Assembly: GCF_900128515.1 (NCBI RefSeq)
Contig: NZ_FQTP01000005.1
Span: 1-42,365 of the forward strand
Direction: 5' to 3'
DNA: 42,365 nucleotides
DNA from: Bathymodiolus heckerae thiotrophic gill symbiont
GTDB taxonomy: Bacteria; Pseudomonadota; Gammaproteobacteria; PS1; Pseudothioglobaceae
Part shown: piece after piece, positions 1 through 9,949 of the stretch
How the letters are laid out: every line of letters starts with the position of its first letter
Position numbering within the stretch: position 1 is the stretch's first letter
The notes under the pieces: model-generated
Told to the model about the DNA's origin: nothing
The model's database searches: none
What the model saw: only the letters and a program-made list of their open reading frames with translations
Translations under genes and position numbers: made by a program

Positions 1-1228
1 CTGCATCCATCACCCCTGCGTGAGCAACGGCACTCATAATGCCCCAGGTGGTTAGCCAGAGCATGGAACCCACCATAAACTTTAAAGCTTTACTCCATAG
101 TGAAGTGACTAGGAATAAGGTTAAAAACGGTATTAATCCAAGGATAATAGCGGTCATGATTGACTTATTAGCTGATAAAGTGGATTGTTCAGCGGCAATA
201 GCACCCATACCTTGTAAGGTAAGTTGACGACCAATAAGTGATTCAGTGGCAGCACTTGGATCAGATTCATTCAACTCTTGCAAAATTGAGCTGGCCACTA
301 AAGACTCTCTCACTAGATTAGGTGCAGAAGTTGAGCTGCTGCCAAATAGTTTGTTGCCCTGTCCCGTTAAATTGTAACAAGCTTGTTTTTGGGCTGAATC
401 GGTAATGTCGTATTGCGCTTGCTTACAAAGTTCATCTACCTCAGCATTAAAATTAGATAGTACTAATTGTGGCTTAAGTACATTGTTCCAAGCTTCAGTG
501 CAAGTCATATTAGTGTATTGGCCATTAGTGCCACGCATATTTAGCCACCAACCAAGGTGAACCCACTCTGTCAATACACCAGAAGGAGAATTAACACCAG
601 TGCGAAGTTCTTGCTCGTTGGTAAGACCAAGGCTTGGTACTGCCATACTAAGTGATCCACATTCTTTAGTATAGGTACGAATGTCTTCTTTGAGGTATCT
701 TTTCTTAGAGTTTTTACCTGCTTTGACGGCTGACAAGAACATTTCAAAATTAACGCCGCCTGCATTTTTAGAATATGGGTAAGCACTAGCGGTATCGGTG
801 ATTTCAACCATTTTTCGCTCAATGATGTTAGTCATACCTGCGATTAAAACAATGGCTTGTGGCACACCTGGTACCGATTCAGTTTTGTTTTTAACAGGAT
901 CATAAACATGAATCGTTGCCGTAGCAAAAAATGATGACAACAATACTGCACCGATAATAGGTGGAATGATAAAAGATTGTGGCCTAGAGCTGCCAATTCC
1001 TTCAGTCAATGGTTTAATTAAGAATCCATTTGATAATGCGATTAACATGCCTAGTGCAGCGGTAGCACCGAAGAACATCCTGTAATCTGAATCACTAAAA
1101 ATTAATGCCAGGCGCTTAAAAGCATTTGCAATGGTAGGCATGCCACCTGGCGCGTAATATTCCATATCTATGGCCAGTACACTGGTGGTGATCATTGAAA
1201 GGCAAATTAAGGCTAGTAGTTTTTTCAT
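1..1228 (-). CDS. traG: TraG N-terminal domain, mating-pair stabilisation protein (partial, runs off left edge)
   Basis: The frame from the ATG at 1228 stays open to the window edge (409 codons), so only the N-terminal part is present. It begins with a signal-like hydrophobic segment (MKKLLALICLSMITTSVLA), then has membrane stretches near residues 45-60 and 80-100 and a Cys-containing periplasmic section. Another hydrophobic stretch (AIILGLIPFLTLFLV) appears near residue 370. This arrangement and its place directly after traH, 12 bases away, match F-type TraG, an inner-membrane protein that acts in pilus assembly and stabilises mating pairs. Family assignment rests on domain layout and gene order. 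The C-terminal periplasmic part cannot be assessed. Confidence 0.85.
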   Translation of the reverse strand, partial: MKKLLALICLSMITTSVLAIDMEYYAPGGMPTIANAFKRLALIFSDSDYRMFFGATAALGMLIALSNGFLIKPLTEGIGSSRPQSFIIPPIIGAVLLSSFFATATIHVYDPVKNKTESVPGVPQAIVLIAGMTNIIERKMVEITDTASAYPYSKNAGGVNFEMFLSAVKAGKNSKKRYLKEDIRTYTKECGSLSMAVPSLGLTNEQELRTGVNSPSGVLTEWVHLGWWLNMRGTNGQYTNMTCTEAWNNVLKPQLVLSNFNAEVDELCKQAQYDITDSAQKQACYNLTGQGNKLFGSSSTSAPNLVRESLVASSILQELNESDPSAATESLIGRQLTLQGMGAIAAEQSTLSANKSIMTAIILGLIPFLTLFLVTSLWSKALKFMVGSMLWLTTWGIMSAVAHAGVMDA

Positions 1229-1240
1229 AATGTTGTTGTG

Positions 1241-2587
1241 TTATTTAGAGGTAGTAAAATGCTTATTAAATTGAATAGTGTTATTAACTTCCTTAGTTAG
1301 CTCAGAGCGTGCCTTACGGATAGCGCCTTGCAACAGTAAAGCATTTTGCTTAAGCTTTTCAACTTTGAGTAGCACGGGAGTAACTACCACAACCTCACAG
1401 CTTGATGTGCTAGCACCATTATTACCTTGCGAGGCTTGCGCACTGGCAACACGCGTTAACTCATATATTGAACTGATTAGATCTTCAACTATGGCATATG
1501 CCATCATTCGCGCAATAATATCTTTATAAGTCGCAATAAATGAGTCTTGAATGCCTTCATCAATAGCATATCTAAGAGCATTAAAAATATTAAAAGGTAA
1601 GGCGTTTAAGAATTTCAATTCATTCGCTGAAGGTGATGATTTGGTTTTCATTTTTTGTGCAATTGAGGTTAAGTGGGTTTCAACTGTGGTTAATAACGCT
1701 CTATCGCCAGCAGTAGTGCAACTGCCACTAACAGGTTTAATTTTCCCTTGCCCCAAAATAATATCATCAATCTTGGTAACGTCTTGATTTTCACAGGCTC
1801 CGATCATACGACTGGTGAACTGCTTATCACTATAACCAATAATAACGTCACCTAGATAGGCACGCATATAATCAGCGTATTGCCCTAAACCTTTACTATC
1901 AGCAACATGCTTTAGCACAGAGCCATTAGTGGTAAATATCGATTTAAATTTTGCTGAACAGCCTTTAACACTATCTTTTTGTTCGTTAATTGTCTTGCCA
2001 TCATTAGCGCGTTGTTGCTCTTTTGAGTTGGTGTAGTTTTTAGCACCAGAATTATCAGCCGAGAGTTTTGAATCAAATAATGAATAAATTTCACTAAGAC
2101 CGCCTGATTCGCCCTCAAATTTACCTTGAGCAGCGCTTACCGCTTCTTTGGCAATTGCACACTCAGATATTTGCATATCATTAAGATCGTTAATGAGTGC
2201 CTCGAATTCTTTAACAGTTGAAGAGATTTCAGGAGCCATAGTTTTTAAAGCTAAGTCAAATGCCACAGCAGGTGCCATTTGAATCGCACGCTGGAGTTTT
2301 TGCATGAGATACTCTGGATCCATGAAGCTCACACCACCCAGGAATAAATCAATACCACCACAACCGCTTTTTAGTCGTGGCTTAGAAACGCTAAATAAAT
2401 ACTCATTACTTTGGCGATAACGCGCTGAATAACTACCGCCATTAAAATAACCACGCTTTTGCCCTTCAAAATAACTCGGACCCGAGCTGGTTGATTGATC
2501 TACCCAATCGTCCATCCAACCTGCATTAACATTGACTGATAGAGATAATATAATAATATATATATTAATATAGTATTTGTTATTCAT
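1241..2587 (-). CDS. traH: TraH, F-type conjugal pilus assembly protein
   Basis: This 448-residue protein starts with a signal peptide ending near NVNAG. It then shows the TraH pattern: a Gly-rich early region with SARYRQ and CGGIDLFLGGVSFMDPEYLMQKLQ, followed by a long helical section and a Cys-containing C-terminal half. F-type TraH is a periplasmic or outer-membrane-associated protein needed for pilus extension together with TraF, TraW, TraU and TrbC. The gene lies between an unknown membrane protein and traG. Its leader is nearly the same as those of trbC, traU and traW, which is unusual. Confidence 0.92.
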   Translation of the reverse strand: MNNKYYINIYIIILSLSVNVNAGWMDDWVDQSTSSGPSYFEGQKRGYFNGGSYSARYRQSNEYLFSVSKPRLKSGCGGIDLFLGGVSFMDPEYLMQKLQRAIQMAPAVAFDLALKTMAPEISSTVKEFEALINDLNDMQISECAIAKEAVSAAQGKFEGESGGLSEIYSLFDSKLSADNSGAKNYTNSKEQQRANDGKTINEQKDSVKGCSAKFKSIFTTNGSVLKHVADSKGLGQYADYMRAYLGDVIIGYSDKQFTSRMIGACENQDVTKIDDIILGQGKIKPVSGSCTTAGDRALLTTVETHLTSIAQKMKTKSSPSANELKFLNALPFNIFNALRYAIDEGIQDSFIATYKDIIARMMAYAIVEDLISSIYELTRVASAQASQGNNGASTSSCEVVVVTPVLLKVEKLKQNALLLQGAIRKARSELTKEVNNTIQFNKHFTTSK

Positions 2588-2600
2588 GATATTTATCCTT

Positions 2601-3242
2601 TTAAAATAATTTAATTACGCCTTCAATAAAGCCTGCTAGAGCAAAACCAAATCCAATTAACGTTAGGTACTGTTGGCGCTTAAGCTTCTTGTTATGTATT
2701 TTTGACATTGCTTGTGTTTCATATATCAGCACTTGCCATAATGTTTGAGTAGATCGATTACTATCGTCAATTTTAGAAAGTGTTTGAATTGCATTAGACA
2801 AACTCTTATCAAAATCAATAAATTGAAGTTGTTTTTTGTGTTGTTCAATATAGCCATTAACCGTTTGCATCTCTTCTTCATCGTCACATATAACAAGCAA
2901 TCTATAAAGAATTCTCTCTAGTTGTTCATTATCCAAATAACGCAACTTAGCAAGCTTGGCTACATGCTGATAACCAATACCTTGTTTTAATTTTGTTTTT
3001 ATAATGTTAGCGAATAAAATTCTTTTTATATAATCTACAATTCCAAATAACAAATAAGCATATAACATACCAACAAAGGCAATTGATCCAAGCGTAGCAA
3101 CAGCCGACAATAAATACTTATATTCCATAGCAGCCTCTTTTTCAACATTAAAGAGATAAATGTTACCCACCAGCATTAGCAAGAACAAAATAAGCATAAA
3201 CTCAGTAAATAGTCTATTGTTCGACTTATCAGCAAACATCAT
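2601..3242 (-). CDS. Three-helix membrane protein of unknown family (copy 1)
   Basis: I do not recognise a named family. The 213 residues contain two hydrophobic segments near residues 12-30 and 42-70, a long soluble helical middle, and a final hydrophobic segment (LTLIGFGFALAGFIEGVI) at the C terminus. The same layout and length occur in the 216-residue protein at 15796-16446. Local matches between the two include a basic stretch after the second membrane segment, GYIEQ against GYIKEF, and the region leading into the last membrane segment. The start codon overlaps the traI stop by 4 bases, so the two are translationally linked. A role in the transfer apparatus is inferred only from position. 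Confidence 0.7.
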   Translation of the reverse strand: MMFADKSNNRLFTEFMLILFLLMLVGNIYLFNVEKEAAMEYKYLLSAVATLGSIAFVGMLYAYLLFGIVDYIKRILFANIIKTKLKQGIGYQHVAKLAKLRYLDNEQLERILYRLLVICDDEEEMQTVNGYIEQHKKQLQFIDFDKSLSNAIQTLSKIDDSNRSTQTLWQVLIYETQAMSKIHNKKLKRQQYLTLIGFGFALAGFIEGVIKLF

Positions 3243-6200
3243 CTTTCTAGCTCCACAGGTTTTGATTGCTCGCGCTCTAATTCTTTAATGTTAGCTGTGT
3301 TCATTGTTTGGTCTTTACTAGACGTAGTTTGTCCTTGCTCAAGCGTTAGATCCTTAGTCTTAACATTCAGCCTATTTTTCTCTACATGAATCCTAATTTG
3401 ATCCTGGTAGTTTTGCTTCATTTTTACATTGGTGGTTTTGTCGTACATGTTAAGCATGGTTGGTGACTGGGTTTTTCTAAACTCTGACTCGAGTTTTTTA
3501 GCTTGCTCAGGATCTAGCACTTTAATGTAATCATCAGCCTTGTCTCTAAGTTGTGCTTGTTGTATTTGCCTAGCTTCATCACTGGTTGCATGACCTTGTT
3601 GTTTAGCTAGAATGTCGTCAATTTTTAATAATCTACTATCTGTTACCTGCTCCATAGAGGATGACTTCTCTCCCGTGTTAGTGAGCAGCTGTCTTTGTAT
3701 TTTGTCTTTGTCATCGGTAAAGATAATGGCTTCATGTTTGGCACGTGAAATCTCTACATAAAAAGCTTGCTGGTTAGACAGCTCTGAGCGCCAAGACTCA
3801 AGGTTAATCAATACCTTATCAGCTGTTTGTCCTTGTGCCTGGTGAGCGGTTAGACAATAAGCATATTCCCAATGTTTGTTACTAAAATCTTTGAGGTTCA
3901 TGGTTTTAATATCACCCGTAGCGGTATCAACATACTTAACGCTTTTAGAGAGCTCGTTAATCTTTAAGATTTTTAGCTTCTCATTGGTTCTACGAGTATC
4001 GCTGTTATCTTTGCTGGATTTGGCACGTCGCCAAAATAGGGTTTCACCTTCGCGCAGTTCGCGCTTTTGCTCAGTGTATAGCTCAACACCACTCGAGGCA
4101 ATCTCTTTAGGGTTCCAGATAATATCCTTGCCTTTTGGACTTAATAAAGTTAGTTGGTTAGAGTCATGATTAATGGATTTAATTTTTAGGTAGCTACCTT
4201 TATCAATACCTAATTTCTTATAGTTTCTATTAAAGCGAACAATGTTGTTTTTTAAATAGTTAAAGGATTTGGTTTTGGCTTCAATAGTTAGATTTTTATT
4301 AATCAGATTAGTTGCTTGAATAGTTTTTTTGCCCAATATGCCTTCTTCAATAAACCCATCTCTAACGTGATTGTTAATTGAGTCTCGATCCTCATTGGCA
4401 GGCACTAAAATTAGAGTTTTGTCTTGCTCTTTACTACCCATTGATAGATAAGTATTGGCCATGATTTCACGCCTTAATACGGGCTCGTCCTGTCCGTGTT
4501 TATCCTTGACTTCAATAATATTTTTATTGATCTTCTCAAACGCACCAGTAACATCGCCCTTAGTGGCCGAGTAAACCGCCTGCTTAAGTTCAATATTTTT
4601 TTGCCTGATAATCTCATTCATTTCAACCGTCTGCAGACCGTATTTTTTATCTTGGCTAATGGTAAATGGCTTACCCGCTTCAATGCCTGATAATTGCTTA
4701 GAGTCGCCTAATAAAACTACTTGTGCATCACGTTTGGTTGCCAATTTAGTGATGGCTAAAGCTTGTTTGGTGGAGATGAAACTTGACTCATCCACCAGCC
4801 AAATTTCTTTTTGTTTTACTTCAGGCGTGTTTTGTTCGAGTTGAGTGTCTTTTGCATGGTTATTTGATTTTGATTGGTTAAGTTCAATCAAGCCTTGTTT
4901 TAAAAAACTTTGCAGTGTTTGTGACTTAACACCAGTTTCATTTTGCAAAATATTTGCAGCCGAGCCACTGGGCGCCATGCCAATAATTTTGTAGTTATGC
5001 TTGTCTGCTTGTTCTTTAACCTCTTCTAACATAAAGGTTTTGCCAGTACCTGCTAGGCCATTAACATTGATAAATCTATCTTTGGTTGTTAGGATTGCTT
5101 TAGCAGCATTAAGCTGGCCCTTAGTAAATATGTTTTCACGCTTTAGACTGGTATCGTTTGTAATGATTGACTCAACGCGCTGTCTTCCTTCACGCATGAT
5201 CTTAAGGGTTAGTTTTTCTTGTTGTATGAGTTCAGGTGTGGTGTAGGCTCTTTTATCGATGGATTTTGGCTTATTGTCCAAGATCATAACCTCAGCGGTT
5301 TTGGCGTGCAGCAACTCACCTTGTTTAACCTTGTCATCAATAGCATTTTTGATTAGATGAGGATCAGTATCACCCAATGAGCTGACAATTGCCTCGCGTG
5401 CAATATCAATGGTTTTAAATACCGCTTCATTTTCTGACAGGTGACGAATTGCACTACCAACAGATTCGGCTGCCACCAACTCTCTTTGTTTTATTTGTTC
5501 AGATGTGTGCGGTGTTTGTTTTACAACTTCTTTTGAAAGTTTAACCATCTCGTCAATCGCCTTATCTCCAAAGTCCTCTTTCCATAATGTTTGTTTTTCA
5601 TGATGCGAGAGCTCTTCTTTTTGCGGGCGTGTGGCCAGTGATGAATATTGTGCAGCCAAAGCACCACTTACACCTTTAAGCTTCATATCTTCAACAATGG
5701 CTTGTCTGCGCTTGCTAGCCTGATCAATAATATCCTTATCAACGCCTTTAATATCAAATGTACCATTGTCATTTAGCTCTACTTCAAAGCCTAATTCTTT
5801 AACTTGATTAGCAAGGTGTGATTGATACATGGCACCCATGAGCATTTTGTGCTCGTACAACACTGGAGAGTCTAACGATCTAAGTGCGCCGTTATGCCCT
5901 AGCGTTGCATTAAGAACAGCAGCATGAGTGTGCAGTTGCGGGTCTTTTTCACGTGAGATGTCATGGCGATATTTAGCGGCGATCATATTATTAGTTTGCT
6001 GGAACTCGATCTTGTCACCCATTCTAAAGCGAGAGCCAATAAGGTTATTTTCAAGATAGTTAAGCGCAAAATCAACCGCTTTATCGTGCGCTTCAACCAG
6101 GCGTGTATCTTTGGCCACTAGCGCTAAAAGTGAGACTGATTTGGGCGCACTAAAAGTGTGATCCCAGCCAGGATGATGCTCAAGTTTGCCGTCTTTCATA

Positions 6201-6394
6201 CGACCCAGCTCAACTTCACCAAACCTACCTTTAAGCATCGCATCAAACTTATCATTATCAACACCGCCTTCAAGGCCGAGTTGTTTAGCGCCTTTACCAA
6301 ACCATTGGCCTGCATCCTCTTCACCTTTAACGTAATAGTTATCACGAGCAAGATAGCCTGAGCCTGAAGTGGATATTTTAGCAATTGATAACAT
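3239..6394 (-). CDS. traI: TraI, MobF-family conjugative relaxase with SF1 helicase
   Basis: The enzyme nicks the transferred strand at oriT and unwinds the plasmid. Near the N terminus Y14 and the pair Y20/Y21 are the candidate nucleophiles, and H144, H155 and H157 form the metal-binding triad (DPQLHTHA). The helicase half carries Walker A GLAGTGKT (K452), Walker B LVDESS, the GDSKQL motif, the late motif TAHQAQGQT and the final SRAKHE motif, as in RecD-like SF1 helicases. At 1,051 residues it is much shorter than F TraI (about 1,756) and nearer to TrwC-type proteins. It sits directly after traD, with the stop and start overlapping as TAATG. Confidence 0.95.
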   Translation of the reverse strand: MLSIAKISTSGSGYLARDNYYVKGEEDAGQWFGKGAKQLGLEGGVDNDKFDAMLKGRFGEVELGRMKDGKLEHHPGWDHTFSAPKSVSLLALVAKDTRLVEAHDKAVDFALNYLENNLIGSRFRMGDKIEFQQTNNMIAAKYRHDISREKDPQLHTHAAVLNATLGHNGALRSLDSPVLYEHKMLMGAMYQSHLANQVKELGFEVELNDNGTFDIKGVDKDIIDQASKRRQAIVEDMKLKGVSGALAAQYSSLATRPQKEELSHHEKQTLWKEDFGDKAIDEMVKLSKEVVKQTPHTSEQIKQRELVAAESVGSAIRHLSENEAVFKTIDIAREAIVSSLGDTDPHLIKNAIDDKVKQGELLHAKTAEVMILDNKPKSIDKRAYTTPELIQQEKLTLKIMREGRQRVESIITNDTSLKRENIFTKGQLNAAKAILTTKDRFINVNGLAGTGKTFMLEEVKEQADKHNYKIIGMAPSGSAANILQNETGVKSQTLQSFLKQGLIELNQSKSNNHAKDTQLEQNTPEVKQKEIWLVDESSFISTKQALAITKLATKRDAQVVLLGDSKQLSGIEAGKPFTISQDKKYGLQTVEMNEIIRQKNIELKQAVYSATKGDVTGAFEKINKNIIEVKDKHGQDEPVLRREIMANTYLSMGSKEQDKTLILVPANEDRDSINNHVRDGFIEEGILGKKTIQATNLINKNLTIEAKTKSFNYLKNNIVRFNRNYKKLGIDKGSYLKIKSINHDSNQLTLLSPKGKDIIWNPKEIASSGVELYTEQKRELREGETLFWRRAKSSKDNSDTRRTNEKLKILKINELSKSVKYVDTATGDIKTMNLKDFSNKHWEYAYCLTAHQAQGQTADKVLINLESWRSELSNQQAFYVEISRAKHEAIIFTDDKDKIQRQLLTNTGEKSSSMEQVTDSRLLKIDDILAKQQGHATSDEARQIQQAQLRDKADDYIKVLDPEQAKKLESEFRKTQSPTMLNMYDKTTNVKMKQNYQDQIRIHVEKNRLNVKTKDLTLEQGQTTSSKDQTMNTANIKELEREQSKPVELER

Positions 6395-8421
6395 TAGCCT
6401 CCCTTGCCAAGCATGATATTAGCGTTCATGGTGGGTTTGATTTTTGCCTTAGAGCCTGCACTTGTGTCTGTATCTTGATTAGGCTTACCTTTGCCAATAT
6501 CTGGTTTTTTACTAGCGTCAAGTCCCAAGTCTTGTTGGGCGCTAGTATTTGTCAGTTTTTCTTCAGTTGGAATCTGCTCAGTAACGTGCGATGGAATCTC
6601 TTCTAAATTGGCTTCATCAAACAAATGCAAATCAGCACTCGAACTTTCTTGTGTTGCATCACCCTCCTGAGTACTGCCTTCGAGCATGTAAAGGTGATCA
6701 GTTTTGGTGCTAGCAATAAAGCCAGGTACTTGCTGTTTAGTTGATTTAAACAAAGACTGTTTAAAACTCACCACAGGATAATCACCTGGCAGGCGATAAA
6801 AACCGTGCAGGTTTTCAAGATTAAGGATTTGGGTCGGTAGTACCAATTCTCTTAGTTTCTCAGTTTCAGTGATAGAAACAGAGTCACGCATGGTGTGTGC
6901 GCCCATAGAGATGTTTTCACTGGCAGTTTTAATCTCTTCACGCCCTAGCTGGTCTGAAGCGTGTTGCGCATTATATTGATCGTTAGATCTAAAAAATATT
7001 TTACTGGCAGTGAGATCAGAGAGTGTTTTAGCGCCTTTATCGCCATATATTGCTTCGACTTTGGAATAGCTTTGATATCCTAGTACCACACAACCGCCAT
7101 ATTTACGTGATTCAGCAAGAATTTTTTCTAAAGATTTAAGCTTTTGCAAACTAGGAAGCTCATCAATAATCAACCATATCCTTCTAGCGCGATCCTCGCC
7201 AAGGTTCATTAGACTTGAGGCAAATGTATCAACCCAACAACTAATCAGAGGCCTTATTACTTCATGCTGATCAGCAATTGAGGTGATGAATACAAAGCCT
7301 TGATTATTGTCTTCATTTTTAACCCAATTACGAATACTAAAGTCTCCTTTCTGATTGGTTAAAAACTTAAAACTTGATAAATAAGATGACAATGTGGCCC
7401 TAACACTTAGCGCTGTTTTTTGAGCACCATCAGAAAAAAGAATAGCCGATTCAGTATCTTTAACTAACTTTGCAACTTCTCCCAAAGATGAGCTTAAAAG
7501 CTTATCAAACAATAGTTTAGTAGAATAATTACCACTCTCTTTGAGTTTTCGAGCAACATTTGCAAATAAAGATCGTGCAGCCTGCGTCCAAAAAGGATCA
7601 TTGACACCGCCTTCAGCTTCTGGGATAAGTGAAGCGGCAATATCGTCATAATGATAAACCTCTTGCACTTCATTCCAAATACTCCAATTAGGAGATCTAT
7701 CATCCAACGGATTTAAAATAACGTCTGTTGACTCATCATAAAAATCAGTAATAAACTCAGTTGATGATGAATAAATAATCGCTCTATCACCCCGAGATCT
7801 AATATCTCCAATCAGTGATTTTAGTGTTTGTGATTTACCCGTGCCAGGAGCGCCAGAAATTTCAAAGTGGATAGTTTCAGTATCTTTGATCGTTGGCACA
7901 ACACCTAGTGCTAAGTCTTTATTGAGGTGTTTTTTCTTAAGGTGTTTTTTAAAGGCTTTGTTGTCCAGTATGGCACCACCACGCATAAACTTATCAGACT
8001 GCTCTATCTTGCCTCGACGACGAATATAGCTACTGATTAAAAAATAGATTAACACATTGAGTATTAACGCTTGAATCAGTGCAATAACAGTGATTGATTC
8101 AAACTGTTTACTGGCTTGAATGAAGTTCTTAGAGCTAACCACTTGAGCGTGTTTAAACTTAAAATCACGGTTGTTGTAGTTGACATGATTTATGCTCTCA
8201 GGCACTATTTCAACCATAAAGCTTGAGTAGTAATAATTGAGTGCCAATTTACGTTGAGAAACGTTGGTATTGCTAACAACATAAAACAACACATATATTA
8301 TTGACACTGTTAACGAGACCAAAGCAACACGTTTGGCAATTTGTTTAAACATGCGAATGTTATGATCAACAATCTGTCCACCTCGAAGCCAGTTCTTAAT
8401 GTTTGAATGACGCTTACTCAT
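6394..8421 (-). CDS. traD: TraD, type IV coupling protein ATPase
   Basis: TraD links the relaxosome to the secretion channel and pumps the DNA strand. Two N-terminal membrane segments are visible (about residues 30-50 and 105-125), with a periplasmic loop between them. Walker A GAPGTGKS falls near residue 196, Walker B is IWLIIDELPSL, and the FRSND and LGREE stretches typical of this family follow. I chose the ATG at 8421, giving MSKRHSNIKNWLRGGQ, because related proteins begin this way and because it overlaps the upstream stop codon; an in-frame ATG at 8433 has no ribosome site. The last 110 residues are polar and low in complexity, and probably contact the relaxosome. Confidence 0.93.
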   Translation of the reverse strand: MSKRHSNIKNWLRGGQIVDHNIRMFKQIAKRVALVSLTVSIIYVLFYVVSNTNVSQRKLALNYYYSSFMVEIVPESINHVNYNNRDFKFKHAQVVSSKNFIQASKQFESITVIALIQALILNVLIYFLISSYIRRRGKIEQSDKFMRGGAILDNKAFKKHLKKKHLNKDLALGVVPTIKDTETIHFEISGAPGTGKSQTLKSLIGDIRSRGDRAIIYSSSTEFITDFYDESTDVILNPLDDRSPNWSIWNEVQEVYHYDDIAASLIPEAEGGVNDPFWTQAARSLFANVARKLKESGNYSTKLLFDKLLSSSLGEVAKLVKDTESAILFSDGAQKTALSVRATLSSYLSSFKFLTNQKGDFSIRNWVKNEDNNQGFVFITSIADQHEVIRPLISCWVDTFASSLMNLGEDRARRIWLIIDELPSLQKLKSLEKILAESRKYGGCVVLGYQSYSKVEAIYGDKGAKTLSDLTASKIFFRSNDQYNAQHASDQLGREEIKTASENISMGAHTMRDSVSITETEKLRELVLPTQILNLENLHGFYRLPGDYPVVSFKQSLFKSTKQQVPGFIASTKTDHLYMLEGSTQEGDATQESSSADLHLFDEANLEEIPSHVTEQIPTEEKLTNTSAQQDLGLDASKKPDIGKGKPNQDTDTSAGSKAKIKPTMNANIMLGKGG

Positions 8422-8686
8422 TATCAATTCCATGAGTTTGTTTGTAATGATCTGCCGCCTGTTTAATCTTTACATAGTCCTCTTCTGAACCAACTAAACT
8501 TCGTAAAATCATCATGCTTTCAACGGCTAAATCCAAAGATAAATTGGCTTTAGTGTCTAATCCTTGATTAATCAACTCTCTCAATATAATAGTCCTTGCA
8601 ACAGTCTTTTTTTCGGCAAGCGCCTCTACAGCTCGAATCTCATCAAGCGTTAATCTGATTGTAATTTTTTCTGTTAATGTTGTCAT
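8414..8686 (-). CDS. Ribbon-helix-helix protein encoded before traD
   Basis: The first 45 of 90 residues fit a MetJ/Arc-type ribbon-helix-helix fold: a short strand (KITIRLTLDE), a helix (IRAVEALAEKK), and a second helix beginning with a small turn (VARTIILRELINQGLD). The remainder is helical and acidic. The start codon overlaps the traF stop by 4 bases, and its own stop overlaps the traD start. Such proteins often bind oriT (TraY, TrwA, NikA types) or act as repressors. A relaxosome accessory role is an inference from its place beside traD and traI. The family cannot be named further from sequence alone. Confidence 0.75.
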   Translation of the reverse strand: MTTLTEKITIRLTLDEIRAVEALAEKKTVARTIILRELINQGLDTKANLSLDLAVESMMILRSLVGSEEDYVKIKQAADHYKQTHGIDNE

Positions 8687-9534
8687 TGTTGTTTGTTGGT
8701 AGGATCCATGCCTGTGCCAATATCACGCTCATTAGTAAAGAATTGGGCTGGAGTGATTTCTTTTTGAATATAGCGCACGCCGCGATAAACACTCTCTTTA
8801 AAGGCTGGCAATGAAGTGGCGCCAAATGCGACAGGAATCCATTTTTTAGTGCGCTGATTAACCAGGATAACACTGGGTGTTTGCTTGACGTTAAACTTCA
8901 GTGCAAGCATTGGATTTTTGCTCAACTCAACAGTTTTAATTTCATAGTTAAATTGGTTTAAAAATTGACTTAATACTGCATCTTGAACACGACAATATTC
9001 ACAGGTTTTTGATGTGAAATATAACAACCCATAACTTCTAGCAGACTTACCAATATAATCATCCATTGCGCGTGCGCGTTGGTTAAATTGTGATTGCTTG
9101 CCTGCATTGGTAATTGGCAGCTCATCTGCTAAAGATAGGTTAGGATTCATTTGGTTAACCAGTCCTACTACTGCGGCGTATGCGGCTGATTTTTTTCTGG
9201 CAACATCTTGAATGCGTAATGCTTCAGACACATCTTTTGGTGCTAGCGTATGAACGGCGTGTTTACGCCACTGAACCAAAAGTACTTTAATTTGATCAGG
9301 ATGTAGTTTCATCAATACTTCGGTTGATGGCAGTGAGCTGGGTGCTTTAGGTGCCTTAGGTAATACTATTGTCTCAACAGGTTTGATAGGCTGAACCTCA
9401 TCATTCCAATAGCCTCGCTTGCCTGTTTCTGAATCGTAATTAACAGCTATTGTATTAGCACTTATTAGTAACAATAAAGTGGCACTAATATTAGAGAACT
9501 TAAGACGGTTGTTAAAATGGCAAGTCATCGTCAT
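8683..9534 (-). CDS. traF: TraF, thioredoxin-fold conjugal pilus assembly protein
   Basis: This 283-residue exported protein has a hydrophobic leader (about residues 16-30), a Pro-rich stretch and the TraF sequence YDSETGKRGYWND. Its C-terminal thioredoxin domain contains C178-E-Y-C181 and the cis-proline signature KQTPSVILV. F plasmid TraF has this fold but lacks a CxxC, so this copy could be redox active, as in other F-type relatives. The start overlaps the end of ssb by 23 bases. Together with the DsbC-like protein at 25.4-26.2 kb it would supply disulfide chemistry for the Cys-rich proteins TraU, TraN and TraH in the periplasm. Confidence 0.9.
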   Translation of the reverse strand: MTMTCHFNNRLKFSNISATLLLLISANTIAVNYDSETGKRGYWNDEVQPIKPVETIVLPKAPKAPSSLPSTEVLMKLHPDQIKVLLVQWRKHAVHTLAPKDVSEALRIQDVARKKSAAYAAVVGLVNQMNPNLSLADELPITNAGKQSQFNQRARAMDDYIGKSARSYGLLYFTSKTCEYCRVQDAVLSQFLNQFNYEIKTVELSKNPMLALKFNVKQTPSVILVNQRTKKWIPVAFGATSLPAFKESVYRGVRYIQKEITPAQFFTNERDIGTGMDPTNKQQ

Positions 9535-9949
9535 CTTCCATGCTAGTGTTACTTATGTTTGATTCTGGCACTGTTAGCTTGGGATCTTGCGGTTGTGTTT
9601 GCACCTGGTCATCTTTTTTATCCAGCATTTGCAGTATGCCTTGATAGCCAGATACAACAACCTCACCAATCCAACGATCAACATTGTCTTTAGTATCAAA
9701 GTATTTGCGCGTTGTTAGTTTGCCTTCAACCAAAACATGAGATCCTTTGGTTAAATGCTTAGAGGCAATCTCAGCCAGCTTGCCAAAAATCACCACGCGA
9801 TGCCATTGGGTAGTGGTTTGTTTATTACCGCCTTTGTCTCGATAATGCTCATTAGTAGCAATATTAAGATTGGCTATTGCTTCGCCTGATGATGAATATT
9901 TAAGCTGTGTATCAGCACCTAGGTGTCCGATTAAAGTTACTCTATTCAT
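9512..9949 (-). CDS. ssb: Single-stranded DNA-binding protein
   Basis: The 145 residues form an OB fold beginning MNRVTLIGHLGAD, with the conserved WHRVVIFGKLAEIA and KGSHVLVEGKL segments. A short linker leads to an acidic tip, MEDDDDLPF, which is the standard site for docking SSB partner proteins. Plasmid-borne ssb genes coat transferred single strands and help establish the incoming copy. The start codon overlaps the stop of the 48-codon reading frame upstream (ATGA), and the 3' end overlaps traF, so it lies in the middle of the transfer operon. Confidence 0.97.
   Translation of the reverse strand: MNRVTLIGHLGADTQLKYSSSGEAIANLNIATNEHYRDKGGNKQTTTQWHRVVIFGKLAEIASKHLTKGSHVLVEGKLTTRKYFDTKDNVDRWIGEVVVSGYQGILQMLDKKDDQVQTQPQDPKLTVPESNISNTSMEDDDDLPF

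Noticed and set aside
571-822. An 83-codon minus-strand frame
   Set aside because: It lies in another frame inside traG, whose own frame is open from 1228 to the window edge and has recognisable TraG features.
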